Both the position numbers and the translations under genes were made by a program. The notes below the pieces were generated by a model. The model did no database searches. It was not told where the DNA came from and saw only the letters and a program-made list of their open reading frames with translations. From NCBI GenBank assembly GCA_023055355.1, contig JALJCS010000035.1, positions 1,860,001 to 1,924,000 of the forward strand: DNA of 64,000 nt, given 5' to 3'. This DNA is from Agelaius tricolor. Taxonomy: Eukaryota; Chordata; Aves; Passeriformes; Icteridae. This document shows positions 1-15,125 of this stretch, in pieces (position 1 is the first letter of the stretch; each line of letters begins with the position of its first letter).

Positions 1-2032
1 TGCTGACCCACCAGTTAAGGCAACTAAACCCAGAGCCCTTTTGGCAATATCAGCTGTGCAACCATGCATTTATCTCCAGATGTCCCCATTGGAATTGCAG
101 TCAGGTTTCTGCAGCCAAGAACACACCAAAGGCCCTGAACCCTTCACCTGCTCACCCAGAGCCTTTTAATCACCTTTGATCCAATCTGAACCAATTTGTC
201 ACCATTCAGGACACAAGGATGAGGGCCATTATGAAATGGGTCACTGTGATGGGTGATTGTGGCTGCGGTGCAGCACAATCTCTGGTACAGGCTCCTGGGA
301 AAGGTCCTGACTCTCAATATCACAGCTTGGCTGCAGGGCCCATCCCTGCTGCCTCTGTTCTTTGCAGGTGGAGTTGTCACCGTGAAGATAAGCTCGGGCT
401 GCTCTGGGGTGAGTAGCAGATCCAGAGAGTCATAAAGAGGGAAGATGTTTTAGCTAATATCGAGGAACGTGTAGCTCCAGTTCCACTCAAGGATACTGAA
501 GGTTCTTGGCCTCCCTCTCATGGGAGAAGTCAGTATTGCCTCCTGCCGACACAGTCCTGCAGCGGGTGCCTGGAGGAAGTGCTCAGGATACTCGAGAAAG
601 CTTTAAAGGGAACAGCCCCGACCTTTTCTTTGCAATAAGCACACCCAGCACTGAAAGACCTTTTTATTTTAAGGCATGTTACAGCCTGATTGCTTTTGAA
701 TTCCATAATTCCATTTAGCTCAACTGGCCAGAGCATGATGTGAGCATGAAGGTTGTGGGTGTGATCCCTGTATGGGCCATCTGCTCGGTGATCCTTATGG
801 GTTCCTTCCAGCTCAGAATATTCTGTGATTCTGTGAATCAGAGCAGTAAAGAGCACCACACTTGCTAAACCATTCCCTCCTTCCAACCATATCCTCAGGA
901 GAGACAGAGGGGCCTTTTGCCTTCCCTTGTTCTTGTGTCACTGAACTTTGGTCACTCACAGGACTGCCAAACCTTCCATGCCATGCCTCCCACATGCCCT
1001 TTGGAAGTTGCTTTCTGCCATGCCAGCCTTCCCTTCCCCTCAGCAGAGTCCTGTCCCACACCATGCAGGGCCCTGACTGTGTCTGCCCAGCTGTTTCTCT
1101 GCTTCCTTCCCAGTCTCTATCACTTTCTCCCATCTGCTCTCTCTCCCCTCCTGACTGTAGAGCCCATGAGATGTCAAGGAGCAGCCCAGCCATGACAGAA
1201 ACTAGGTGGGCTGTGCAAATTTGCACAATAGCTTGTGATCAGACAAATTAAAGATCCAAAGACTTCATCACAGATTAATTTTCATGTTGAAGATCAGCTA
1301 GTATGGTTGGAAAAAAAGGGCAGTGACTCATAATTTTGTTTCCCACACAAAGAACTGGTGTGCCTGAAAAGCTTGGCTGCTTTTATTTTCCTACCATATT
1401 ATGCTGATAATTATTATGCTAATGAAAGACATGCTTTTACATTCTTCTTACACTTTTATCAACACTTACTTTTTAATCCGTGACATTTTCATTTTCTAGC
1501 CCAAAATTACTTCCCCTCTGTTAGAAAATACATTCAAGAGCCTATCTTTGACCTGGAAACAAGGCATGAAGGTGATTTATTACTCGAGCTCTGCTTCTTT
1601 TGAGGTGAGGGGTAGGTACTCCCACAAAGACAACTCTTACTTCTCTGTGGCTTTATTTGCAGTAATTTCATCTCTTGTAACCTGCTCAAGGAAAGACTCA
1701 GTTGAAAATAAGATGAGAATGAATCCTCTCCACAAATGTGGGCACGTTTATATGTCTTCCACATAACAATTTAGCCAGACCCGATTCTTTTGGCTGCTGA
1801 GGGAACAGTATGAAATTGGTGGGAGACATGATCTCACAGAGGCTTGGTTTTGGTAAATATCACATTTCTAAAGGATCCACTTTCAATTCATCACTTATTA
1901 TCACTTTTCATCATAAATAATCAGCGAACAATGGCACAATGCTATTCTTCTGAACAATATCCTTTTTGGTTCTCCAGACTGCACAAAATGACTGAATCTC
2001 TTAAACACAAAACTATTCCTGAACCATTACAA
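1..2032. other. Gene-free upstream region
   Basis: I find no exon chain or recognisable protein here. The open frames are short, overlap on both strands and show no splice or family context. The only identifiable element is the tRNA-like SINE at about 709-842. The rest is unique-looking, moderately AT-rich DNA upstream of TMEM220. Confidence 0.6.
709..842 (+). mobile_element. tRNA-Ile-like SINE with CR1 3' tail
   Basis: The first ~70 bases look like a decayed tRNA: an A-box-like TTAGCTCAACTGG near 715, then a B-box-like GGGTGTGATCCC near 757 and a closing TGGGCCA near 774, which resembles the tRNA-Ile arrangement. The second half (about 780-842) ends like the 3' end of CR1, with GTTCCTTCCAGCTCAG and a TTCTGTGATTCTGTG terminus. 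A tRNA head joined to a CR1 tail is the structure known for passerine SINEs mobilised by CR1 LINEs (the TguSINE1 type). The family name is from memory. It is not a functional tRNA: the anticodon arm is not well formed. Confidence 0.7.
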
Positions 2033-2215
2033 AAATCACAGAATGGTTTGGGTTGGAAGCTGTTTTAAAACCCATCTTATTTAGCCCCCTGCCATGGCAG
2101 GGACACCTTCCACTGTGCCAGGCTGCTCCAAGCCCTGTCCAACCTGGCCTTGGGCACTGCCAAGGATCCAGGGGCAGCCACAGCTGCACGGGGCACCTGT
2201 GCCAGGGTTTAACTC
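2033..2215 (-). mobile_element. CR1 LINE 3' fragment
   Basis: Read on the minus strand, this is the end of a CR1: a segment containing AAGGCCAGGTTGGACAGGG, then GGAAGGTGTCCCTGCCATGG, and a terminus near CCAACCCAAACCATTCTGTG. It is 5'-truncated, as is usual for CR1, and lies directly before the G-rich array upstream of TMEM220. Confidence 0.8.
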
Positions 2216-2232
2216 CCTCGAAATATCGCAGT

Positions 2233-2690
2233 GCTGCCCGGGATCGGGATCGGGAACGGGATGGGAATGGGGATCGGGGCCGGGATCGGGGATGGGATGG
2301 GGGATAAGGATGCGGATGGGGATCGGGGCCGGGATGGGGATGGGGATGGGAATCGGGGATGAGAATCGGGGCCGGGATCGGGATCGAGATCGGTAGCGGG
2401 ATTGGGATCGGTAACGGGATGGGGATGGGGATCAGGGCCGGGATGGGGGATAAGGATGGGGATGGGGATCAGGGCCGGGGCCGGGATCGGGATCGGGAGC
2501 GGGATCGGGATTGGGGCCGGGATGGGGATGGGAATCGGGGATGAGAATCGGGGCCGGGAACGGGATCGAGATCAGTAGCGGGATCGGGAATCGGGATCGG
2601 GGATGGGGATCGGGGCGGGAATTGGGGATCGGAATGGGGAATCGGGATCGAGGCGGGGATTGGGATCGCGGATCGGGATCGGGGCCGTGG
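2233..2690 (+). repeat. G-rich hexamer-like array (GGGATC/GGGAAT/GGGGCC variants)
   Basis: About 450 bp of imperfect short units such as GGGATC, GGGATG, GGGAAT and GGGGCC on the plus strand. Runs of three or four G recur every few bases, so the strand has high G-quadruplex potential. Open frames cross it on both strands (Arg/Asp/Gly-rich or Pro/Ile-rich), only because the unit contains few stops; I do not regard them as genes. It ends about 70 bp before the TMEM220 start codon, inside the CpG-rich promoter. Confidence 0.9.
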
Positions 2691-2762
2691 CCCGCCCGCG
2701 TCCCGCCCTCTGTCCGTCCCTCTGTCCGTCCCTCTGTCCGTCCCCTCTGTCCCGCCCCGGCC

Positions 2763-7079
<4,317 letters not shown>

Positions 7080-7630
7080 TTGGGTGAGGGAAAGTGTGCA
7101 GTGACTATGCTGACCTTATTTGCCTTTGCTTTTGGTGCTTAACAAAAGGTGGGTCAGTTTGATAGCACCCAAGAATACCTGGCTGCTTCCAGCAGTGCCA
7201 GCTGAGATTTGGTGAAATGTTGAGGAACCCTGTCAAATCTGAGTGGGGAATTTTCCTACAGAAACCGTTCACCTTGCTGCTTCTTACATTTTCCAAGCAC
7301 CATTGATCTAATGTTTGTTCTGATGGTATATTCAGGATATCACTGTATCCCTGGATCACTCTCCAGTCACCTCATAGTTTGAGAACTGTTCTGTAATGTA
7401 AGGGACAAATAAAGCAAATACTGTTTTAATAAATTACTATTTACAGCCATAGAACTTTCAGTAATGTGCCTGGATAATCCATTTCAGACTTGTTGGAAAA
7501 CTGAGCAGTCTGTATTTCTGTCCTGTGCTAAAATCATACGTAGAATATATCTGAAAAAATTATTTTTGCTACTATCTTTAACTGAAAGTCACTGGTTTTA
7601 CTGAATAATAAACACTATTTTTTATAAGAA
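7080..7630 (+). other. TMEM220 3' UTR with poly(A) signals
   Basis: After the TAA at 7077-7079 there is no further open frame. A canonical AATAAA lies at 7408-7413 and another near 7606. I infer that TMEM220 transcripts end at one or both. Confidence 0.6.
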
Positions 7631-8653
7631 AACTCAATGAAAGCCTCCATATCTTTTATTTTCTGGGAGATGCACATTCGAGCCTGTCACCAGCAGATGT
7701 GGGCACTGTCCCAACTCTGCTGCTCACTTATTTTTTCTTGGGAAGCAGGACCCACACAGTAGCCCTGCAGCAGCAAGCATGTCCTACTGTTCATCCTGGG
7801 GAAGGAAGCACAGGGGGATAAACTGGACTCAGCCAGGACAGCTCCAGGTGTAACACACAACACCTTTATTGAGATGGGTGTCAGAGCTCACTGTCAGCAC
7901 TGCTGCAGCTGATCCCAGCTGTGCACACAAGCACAGCCTGAGCATCTGCAGCACAGATGGTCTCCTTAGGCTCAGCTTTCTCTCAGGATTACTTCAGCCT
8001 TTTAAAGCAAAGTTGGAAGACTGAATTAGGCTACAGGCTGGATATATTCTGCCAGACATCAGATCTTCATGTAATGTTCACAGAAAATAAATAAATAGAG
8101 ATGTGGCTGAGCAGGTACAACTCTGCATGCTTTAATGCTCAATGAGAGAACAGCATGAGGGCTTTATTTGGGCAATATTCGTTATATGGTTTGCATCTTT
8201 TCACAGTAGCAATCCAGTCTGAGAGAACAGCATGAGGGCTTTATTTGGGCAATATTCGTTATATGGTTTGCATCTTTTCACAGTAGCAATCCAGTCTGAG
8301 AGAACAGCATGAGGGCTTTTTTTGAGCAATATTTTTTATATGGTTTGCATCCAGTAAACCATAGCAATACAGTAAATAGTAGCAGTAAATCCAGTCTGGA
8401 CTGGGTGTTGGAAATCAACACTCTGCCTTCCAGTGTATTAATTTCAATTACTGGCCTTCTCTATTCTCCAAATAGAAGTCAGGTGCTCTCTTACAGAACC
8501 ATAATTTCTAAAATTCTGTATCCAAGAGAAAAACGCCTGAGCTAAAGCAGTAAGGATCAGCCATGCACAGCTTTCTAAAAGCAAACAGCTGAATCTCCTC
8601 CATTTTCATCCGCGTCCTTCCTGCAGAAGAACAATCTCTATTTGCCCGGTATT
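7631..8653. other. Convergent TMEM220-ADPRM intergenic and ADPRM 3' UTR region
   Basis: No coding sequence is recognised. On the minus strand AATAAA signals (TTTATT on the plus strand) occur near 7864, 8163 and 8241 and could end the ADPRM transcript. The last two lie inside the 77-bp tandem repeat. Confidence 0.5.
8144..8365. repeat. 77-bp tandem repeat, about 2.8 copies
   Basis: Units start with GAGAGAACAGCATGAGGG at 8144, 8221 and 8298, exactly 77 bp apart. The first two copies are nearly identical and the third is diverged and incomplete. Each unit carries a TTTATT or TTTTTT, i.e. an antisense poly(A)-like signal, and the array lies just downstream of ADPRM on the minus strand. Confidence 0.9.
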
Positions 8654-10917
8654 TCAGAAATGCATAACTCTGTCAGGAATCCTGCCCCTTCCCTTCAACA
8701 CCATTTTATCTTCATAGACATGGACAGTTCCAAAGGCGTTGCTGTCGGGGGGGGTCTCGATGAGCCCCTCCAGGGTGAGGTGATGGACTCCGTGCAGGTC
8801 CTGGCAGTAGGCGCCGTCGTGCAGGTGCCCTGCGAGCACACAGACCACACACCTGTGTCTGTGTATCACTGACAGGGCAGCCTCGTAGTTCCAGGCCAGG
8901 CAAACCCCATTGGAAGCACAGGGATGGATGGGCACGTGAGCTGCAGTCCAGAGGAAAAGAAATAAAGAGAGTTAAACTGCGATAAATCTGCCTCATTGCT
9001 GGGAAGTTCTGCCATCCCACTGAGTGTGGCATTCTTATTTTCTGAAAAATTCCTTCGTCCAGGATTTGCTCCTGGGAAGCTGAGAAGCCTCAGAGAAAAA
9101 GGAAAACAATAATCATCTCATTTGCTTCTCCTGTGTTTTGCTCCTTTGGAATGTTTTTGGATATTCTTTACCAAAGTGGTTGTTTCATTAGTTTCATCTG
9201 AATTGTTTTGACTTATTGGCCAATCAGGGCCAAGCTGTGTCAAAACTCTGAAAGGAATCCAGAGTTTTCATTATTATCTTTTTAGCCTTCTGTAAGTATC
9301 CTTGCTGTATTCTTTAGTATAGTTTAGTTTAGTATTCTTTTATATAAAATAATCAATTAGCCTTCTGAGAACATGGAGTCAGATTCCTTCCTTCCTCCTG
9401 CCACAGGGCACCCTGCAAATACAATACTGAGTACAGAAAGCTCACCCCCAGAGGGAGGTGTGGTTGCTGTTCTGCTCTTTCAGGGCTTCCATCTGTACCT
9501 CACCAGACCAACTGCATGTTTTCTGCAGCTAACATACACAGGCTAGATAACTTTTTTCCCCTTGTATTTCCATGGGAGTTGTGCTGGTTAGGCATTAATT
9601 GATATTTGGCGAGGAAGGAAGAAGCCACCCACAGAAATGAGTGAGAGGAGCTGCTGAGAGCTTCCTCTGTACACCCCCCATCAAATACAGGGGTTGGAAC
9701 CAGATTAGCTTTAAGCAGCCTTCCAACACTAACCATTCTGACTGTCTATTTATCCCCCTCCATATCTACATACCCATAACTATAACTTTTTCTTGGTTTT
9801 CATCAGAGAACTTGAGGACTTCATCGAACCAGTCCAGCTGGGCTTGGCTAAATCCTCCATTAAATGCTACAAAATGAGGTTCCTTGAGCCCTGCAATGAA
9901 GAAGAAGGTTAGGCACAAATGCATACACACCCCCCACGGTTCCTCTATTTGCCTTATGCAAAGCTGCTGATGGTTGGTTTACTCTCAGAACCTTTGGGAA
10001 TTTTTGCACTTCCTGGGTCAGAACTCCATTCCCCTTGCACAAAGAAGATTATTTGTTAGTGTTTCCGGGAGTTTGGGTCACACTACCCAAACAGCATTTC
10101 CGCTGTTGGGTTTCCCCCCGGCATGGGGCAGGGTGGGCACAACTCGTTGCTCTGCACTGGCCGCCTCCCCGGTACTGCGGGGCACAGAGCAGGGCACAGC
10201 CCCAGCTGTGGGCTACGGGGGAGCATCTCCTGTGCCCGCACTGGCTGCAGGGAGTGGGCAGCAACGGGGCACATGCTTGGGAGCCCCTGGCATCCCTCTG
10301 TCAGCACCGGCAGCCTCGGACAGCGAAGCTTCGGCCGCCCGCGCCCCTGCCAAGCCGGAGGTACCTTCGGGGCTGTTGAGATCATCGTTGTGGTTCTTCT
10401 CCCGCAGCACCCGCAGGGACTCCTGGTAGCGGGGGCTGCCGGGGTCCGTGCCCAGGGTGCTGGCGTCGTAGCTGTCGAGCACGACGAGGCGGAGCCGCGG
10501 CGCCGGGCTGCAGTGATACGCGTGGCACTCTCTGTCCGGGGGCCCGTCCGAGCCCCCCGCGGGCCGGCTGTACAGCCCGGTGTGCACCAGCCGCGCCCGG
10601 CTGAAGTTGTAGAGCTCGTGGTTGCCCCACGCGTGGTGCACGGGCACCGAGAGCTGCCCCAGCACGTCCAGCACCTGCTGCAAGGCGCTCTCGGCCTCGC
10701 CGCGCCGGGCGTTCTGCCCGTCGATGCTATCGCCCAGCTGCAGCACGAAGTTTATCGGCGGGCTCTCGCCGGCCCACTCCCGCACCGCCTCCCGCAGCAA
10801 GCGCAGGCTGTGCCGGTAGTAGCGCCGCCGGCAGCCGCCGAAGTCGTGCCCGTCCTCCGCGTCGGCGAACTGGATGTCAGCGATGACCCCGAAGGCGAGG
10901 CGCGGCGCAGCCTGCAT
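8654..10917 (-). CDS. ADPRM: ADPRM, Mn-dependent ADP-ribose/CDP-alcohol diphosphatase
   Basis: Three coding exons on the minus strand, 10917-10365, 9890-9774 and 8940-8654, join in frame to 318 aa with GT-AG introns. This is a calcineurin-like metallophosphatase that hydrolyses ADP-ribose, CDP-choline and related pyrophosphates in the presence of Mn2+ (known for the family). Metal-binding motifs visible in order are ADIQFAD (residues 13-19), LQLGDSIDG (59-67), AWGNHE (96-101), MAHVPIH (about 223-229) and AGHLHDG (260-266). The C-terminus [14 protein letters not shown] also matches the family. It is somewhat shorter than the human protein. The start codon lies 45 bp from the SCO1 start on the opposite strand. 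Intron 2 carries a solo LTR. Confidence 0.95.
9025..9425 (+). mobile_element. Solo LTR (ERV class II-like) in ADPRM intron 2
   Basis: A ~400-bp element starting TGTGGCATTC and flanked by 6-bp direct repeats ACTGAG at 9019-9024 and 9426-9431. Internal landmarks are AGCTGAGAAGCCTCAGAG, GGCCAATCAGGGCCAA, a TAGTATAGTTTAGTTTAG stretch and AACATGGAGTCAGATTC. The same landmarks occur in the LTR at 28128-28538, so the two are one family. A 6-bp target duplication suits an ERVK-type (class II) retrovirus. The 3' end reads ...CAAT rather than ...CA, suggesting decay. No internal viral genes are present. Confidence 0.8.
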
Positions 10918-11300
10918 GGCGGCCTCGGGCGGGCCGGAAGGGGCGGCGCGGCCGCCGGGAACATGGCGGGGGCGGCGGGGCTGTGGCGGCTGCGGGCGGG
11001 CGCGGGGCTGTGGCCGCTGGCGGGCCCGGCCGTGCGGGGCTGGGCGGTGCTGCCCGCACCCCGCAGCCGCCCGCTCTCACAGCAGCCGCCGGGCCGCGGG
11101 CCGCGGGCGGGCGCGCAGAAGCGGGTGAGTGAGGGAGGGAGGGAGGGAGCGCGGGCCGGGCCGCTCCGTGCCCCGGGCAGTCACCAAACTCTTGTCCCCC
11201 GCAGCTCGTGTCGTGGAGGTCGCTGGCGGCCACCGTGGTGCTGGGCGGGGGGCTGCTGGCCGGCATGAAGCTGATGAAGCGGCACAAGGAGGAGAGTGAG
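10330..11300. promoter_or_regulatory. ADPRM/SCO1 shared CpG-island bidirectional promoter
   Basis: The two start codons are head-to-head at 10917 (minus) and 10963 (plus), leaving 45 bp between them, in a block of very GC- and CpG-rich DNA that includes both first exons. There is no TATA box. Both 5' UTRs must therefore overlap each other or start inside the opposite gene's first exon. Head-to-head SCO1-ADPRM arrangement is also known in mammals. Confidence 0.75.
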
Positions 11301-14300
11301 TGCGGGGTGCGGGAGGAGCGCCGGGCTGTTGGATTGCGCTGTTTGCCTTTTGTACGTTAAGATCGTGTGGGTAGCTAGGGCGGATTGGACCCGAACAGCC
11401 CGTCCAGGCACGGATTCTTACACCGGGCGTGTCGCGTTTCGTATTCAGATGAAGCGTCTGTCGTGTTTAGGTGATGCTGGTTTGGCATTCAGATGTACTT
11501 TACCTGCCTGGGCATCGTCACTGTACCGCTTTCCACACGGCCTCTTCGTGCCTGGGTTTACGGAAGTGCCGCAGAAAAATTTCAAAAATTAAAAGCCATT
11601 CAAGGTTCAGCGTTTTAAAGCTCCTAGACTGGAATAGTTGTGTTTGGCCTGCCTGTGTTTACGGAAGTGCCATAGAAAATTTTCAAGAATTAAAAGTAAT
11701 TAAAAGTTCAGCGTTTTGAAGTTCCTATTTTTGAATAGTTGTGTTTGGCCGCACGCTGTGCCAGCCTGTGCAGCACAGGCACGGAGCTGGGTGTTGTGGG
11801 CTCGCCCGTGAGCTTTGCCCTCTCCTGCAGCAACTGCCCACACATTTCCTTTTTATGCATTTACAGTTGAAAACCGGGATATTGCAGCTTTTAGGGTATT
11901 GTTCAGTTTTCAATGGATGCTGGTTTCGCTGTTTCACAGCAGGCCAGGGATCTTGTCTTTATTTTTTCCCTTTTTAAACAAAAATGCAGTTGGGTAACAA
12001 TGAAAGATAATGTTTCAAAGGAATTTAGTGATAGATTTGATTTTGTCCAAAAGGAACGCTTTCTGGAAGGCACGTGCACGTTGGGTGTCTGCATGACAGG
12101 CGTTGGTGGATCTTGACATGACCCTGAGCAGTGTCTGACTCAGCTTGCTTGGGAAGCATTGTGCCTTGTGGCATGGGTGTGTTTGATTCCCACTTGTGTT
12201 TTGTAGAACTGGAGAAGGAAAGAAACCGAGGCATTGGGAAGCCACTGCTGGGAGGGCCCTTCTCCCTCGTCAGCCATGAGGGACAGCCCAGGACCAGCAA
12301 GGACTACATTGGCCAGTGGGTGCTGATCTACTTTGGCTTCACTCACTGCCCTGACATCTGTCCTGATGAGCTGGAGAAAATGATTGCAGTGGTAGATGAA
12401 ATTGGTAAGGGAATTCTGGGTCTGGAAGCACAGACGCAGAGAATTGTATCTCATGGCACTTGCTTCCTTCACAAATTACACAAATAAAACTGCACAAAGT
12501 GGTCTAGTCACTTGGGGTGGGCTTGGATTGATGTTACATGGCTATGAGCTTGTTTGAAGGAAGATGAGAGATGGTTTTCTAAAATAATTAATAACTGTTA
12601 ATATCACAGATCGAATTCCATCTTTGCCCAATCTGACCCCACTCTTCATCACCATCGATCCTGAGAGGGACAACCAAGAAGCCATTGCCAGATATGTTAA
12701 AGGTATTCCTGCTTTCTTCCTCTGTGCCTCATAGCTTGTAGTGCAGAACACTAAACAAGGAGCCTCTTGAAGGGATTCTTTTCACCAAAATGTGTAAATG
12801 TCTTCTTTCTATCTAGAATTTTCTCCAAAGCTGGTGGGATTGACTGGTAGCAAGGCACAGATTGACCAAGTGGCTAAAGCATACCGTGTGTACTACAGCG
12901 AAGGGCCCAAGGATGAGGACAACGATTACATAGTGAGTAAAAGCAGCCTTTGCTTACTCAAAGACTGGATAAGAACAGCATGTACATTTTAAAACCGGCT
13001 CTTGGATCTTTACTGAAGTCCCATGTGCAGTGGCATGGCGGCCTGTCAGAACAACAATGCCCTCCTACAAGCTCAGCATCTTGCCAAAGTGTGTTCTAAA
13101 CAAGCCCAAAAATGCAGACAGTAGCACAGGAACTAGCAAGCCTGGCAATGGTTGGATTTCTTTCTGATCTGTAACATATTTGACTGGCTCTTTTCCTATG
13201 TGTTCCAAAGCTGCTGTGATTTCTCATTTCTAATGCAGCTAAACTCAGAGCATGGCTGTATTTCAGTCCTGAGCAATCATGGCTTCCAGAGCCAGAACTG
13301 TCTTTGCTGAGAAAGATGTTGTCACGGTTAGGTGCAGACAGCACTTGCAGCGTTATTTAAATAAATTTGCAATGGAGTTGATTTTGATAAAAATCCAATT
13401 GGAATATCCGGGATGTGCCTGGGTGAGGCTGCTTCAGTGCACCGGCAGGGGGCGCCGCTGGCCCGCATTTCCCACCGCGGGTCCGGATCCCAATCCCGCA
13501 TTTCCCTGTATCCCACTGCCGGTCCCGATCCCAAATCCCAATCCCGCATTTCCCTGTATCCCACTGCCGGTTTCAATCCCAAATCCCAATCCCTCATTTC
13601 CCTGTATCCCACTGCCGGTCCCGATCCCAAATCCCAATCCCGCATTTCCCTGTATCCCACTGCTGGTCCCGATCCCAAATCCCAATCCCTCATTTCCCTG
13701 TCTCCCACTGCCGGTCCTGATCCCAAATCCCAATCCCGCATTTCCCTGTCTCCCACTGCCGGTCCCGATCCCAAATCCCAATCCCACATTTCCCTGTATC
13801 CCACTGCCAGTCCCCATCCCAATCCCTCATTTCCCTGTATCCCACAGCTGGTCCCGATCCCAAATTCCAATCCTGCATTTCCCTGTAGCCCTGCTCCTGA
13901 TCCCGCATTTCCCTGTATCCCACTGCTGGTCCCAATCCAATCCTGCATTTCCCTGTATCCCACTGCTGGTCCCAATCCAATCCTGCATTTCCCTGTATCC
14001 CACTGCCTGTCCCAATCCAACCCTGCATTTCCCTGTATCCCACTGCCTGCCACGCTCCCGATCCCGCATTTCTCTGTGTCCCCACTGCCTGCCCCGATCC
14101 CCATCCCTGATTTCCCCTCTGAGCTGGTGCCCTGTGCTGTTGTGCTCTCTGACCACGCTGTGCTCTCCTGCAGGTGGATCACACAATAATCATGTACCTC
14201 CTCGGCCCCGATGGGGACTTTGTGGATTACTATGGCCAGAATAAGAAGAGTGCTGAGATTTCCTCTTCTATTGCTGCACACATGAGAAAATACAGATCCT

Positions 14301-14302
14301 AA
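10963..14302 (+). CDS. SCO1: SCO1, mitochondrial copper chaperone for cytochrome c oxidase
   Basis: Six coding exons, 10963-11124, 11205-11295, 12207-12404, 12610-12702, 12817-12932 and 14174-14302, join in frame to 262 aa; introns are GT-AG. SCO1 is an inner-membrane thioredoxin-fold protein that helps deliver copper to the CuA site of COX2 (family knowledge). The first ~54 residues are Arg/Ala/Gly-rich without acidic residues, as expected for a mitochondrial presequence. A membrane segment follows at about 61-77 ([14 protein letters not shown]). The copper-binding CPDIC is at residues 132-136, and the metal-ligand histidine is His223 in VDHTIIMY. The Cys-to-His spacing of 91 equals the human value. 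It is shorter than human SCO1 because of a shorter N-terminal region. Intron 5 contains a minisatellite. Confidence 0.95.
11550..11752. repeat. ~103-bp tandem duplication in SCO1 intron 2
   Basis: Two adjacent diverged copies, the first from about 11550 and the second from about 11653. Shared blocks include TTTACGGAAGTGCC, TTCAGCGTTTT and GAATAGTTGTGTTTGGCC. They are separated by substitutions and small gaps, so this is an old tandem duplication. Confidence 0.8.
13475..14110. repeat. 48-bp minisatellite in SCO1 intron 5
   Basis: Units near CCCGCATTTCCCTGTATCCC followed by an ACTGCCGGTCCCGATCCC-like half recur at exact 48-bp spacing from about 13495 to 13830 (13495, 13543, 13591, 13639, 13687, 13735, 13783). 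Shorter, irregular units follow to about 14110. Because 48 is a multiple of three and the unit lacks stops in several frames, long open frames span it on both strands (up to about 320 codons). They are not conserved genes. The array ends about 60 bp before the SCO1 exon 6 acceptor. Confidence 0.95.
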
Positions 14303-15125
14303 AACAGGTGGTTCTCAAAGATTGCTGTGAATGTCACCTGTGGGTTTGGCTGTGATTGGACACTGGAGTTAAAGCAGAAGCACACAAGTGTAACATCCCA
14401 TCAAGCAGCTCTCCTTTCTTCCAAATAAGAAAGACAATCAAGTTTCTGCAAATTCCCATTACCAAAAATCTCTACAGAGCCTTCCCCATGGATATCATTT
14501 CCAACAAGATCTTGGGTACAGAATAAAATTTGGGACTTCTCTGAAACAATGCTGGGAGCAAAGGATGGAAAGCACTTTTCACTTGGGAGGAATGTGTGTG
14601 TTGCTGGGAAAATATTGCTGGTAAAAAAACCCTGCTGGTCTGGTAAGGACAACAGTGACTGCAGGAGGATGACTTGATGCAAAGCCATTACTGGATGGGG
14701 CCATGGCGTTCTCAGAGGAGCTCTGCCCTCTGGTTTCTCTGCACTGTTTTGCCTTCTAGGAGAGGCAGCTGCACTGTTAGAAGCAGGGGAGCCTTAAGAG
14801 TGCTTCTTTATCCAGGTTAAGAAGGTGAAGAGCACTGAAAGCACCAGCTGCTTCCACGCATGGGACCAGCCCTGGAACAAGCCTGATCGTTTCATCTGAG
14901 GGCAGAAATGAAATGTATTTTTCTGGTGGTTTTTCTAGGTGAACACTGTTCACTTATAAGGAAAAGAGAATTGGGATGCAAATAGTTTTTTTCTTCTGGT
15001 GCAGATGATGGTGTAGTTGCTCTGCTTGTGCTAGGGGAAGTGGGGAGGGTGAAGGAGGGCTGTGTCCATGCCCAGGGCTGGCAGTCAGATACATTTTATG
15101 CAGTGCAGCATTTGAAAATAAAGAT
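14303..15125 (+). other. SCO1 3' UTR with poly(A) signal
   Basis: The stop codon is at 14300-14302. The next canonical AATAAA on the plus strand is at 15117-15122, giving a likely 3' UTR of about 820 bases. No other feature is seen. Confidence 0.6.

Noticed and set aside
709..780. Functional tRNA gene
   Set aside because: The acceptor and anticodon arms do not pair properly, and a CR1 tail follows, so it is a SINE head and not a tRNA gene.
862..1251. A 129-codon frame with an N-terminal hydrophobic look
   Set aside because: No splice partners, no family resemblance, and equally long frames on the opposite strand; Cys/Pro/Ser-rich by base composition.
8144..8365. CRISPR array
   Set aside because: The repeats are head-to-tail without unique spacers, and the genome is vertebrate.
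10123..11268. A 381-codon plus-strand open frame
   Set aside because: It is antisense to ADPRM exon 1 and out of register with SCO1; GC-rich coding sequence commonly leaves such open antisense frames.
13279..14281. Long open frames on both strands (about 260-320 codons) with 16-residue repeats
   Set aside because: They are produced by the 48-bp minisatellite, whose length is a multiple of three and which lacks stops. They lie in a SCO1 intron and overlap each other in several frames.
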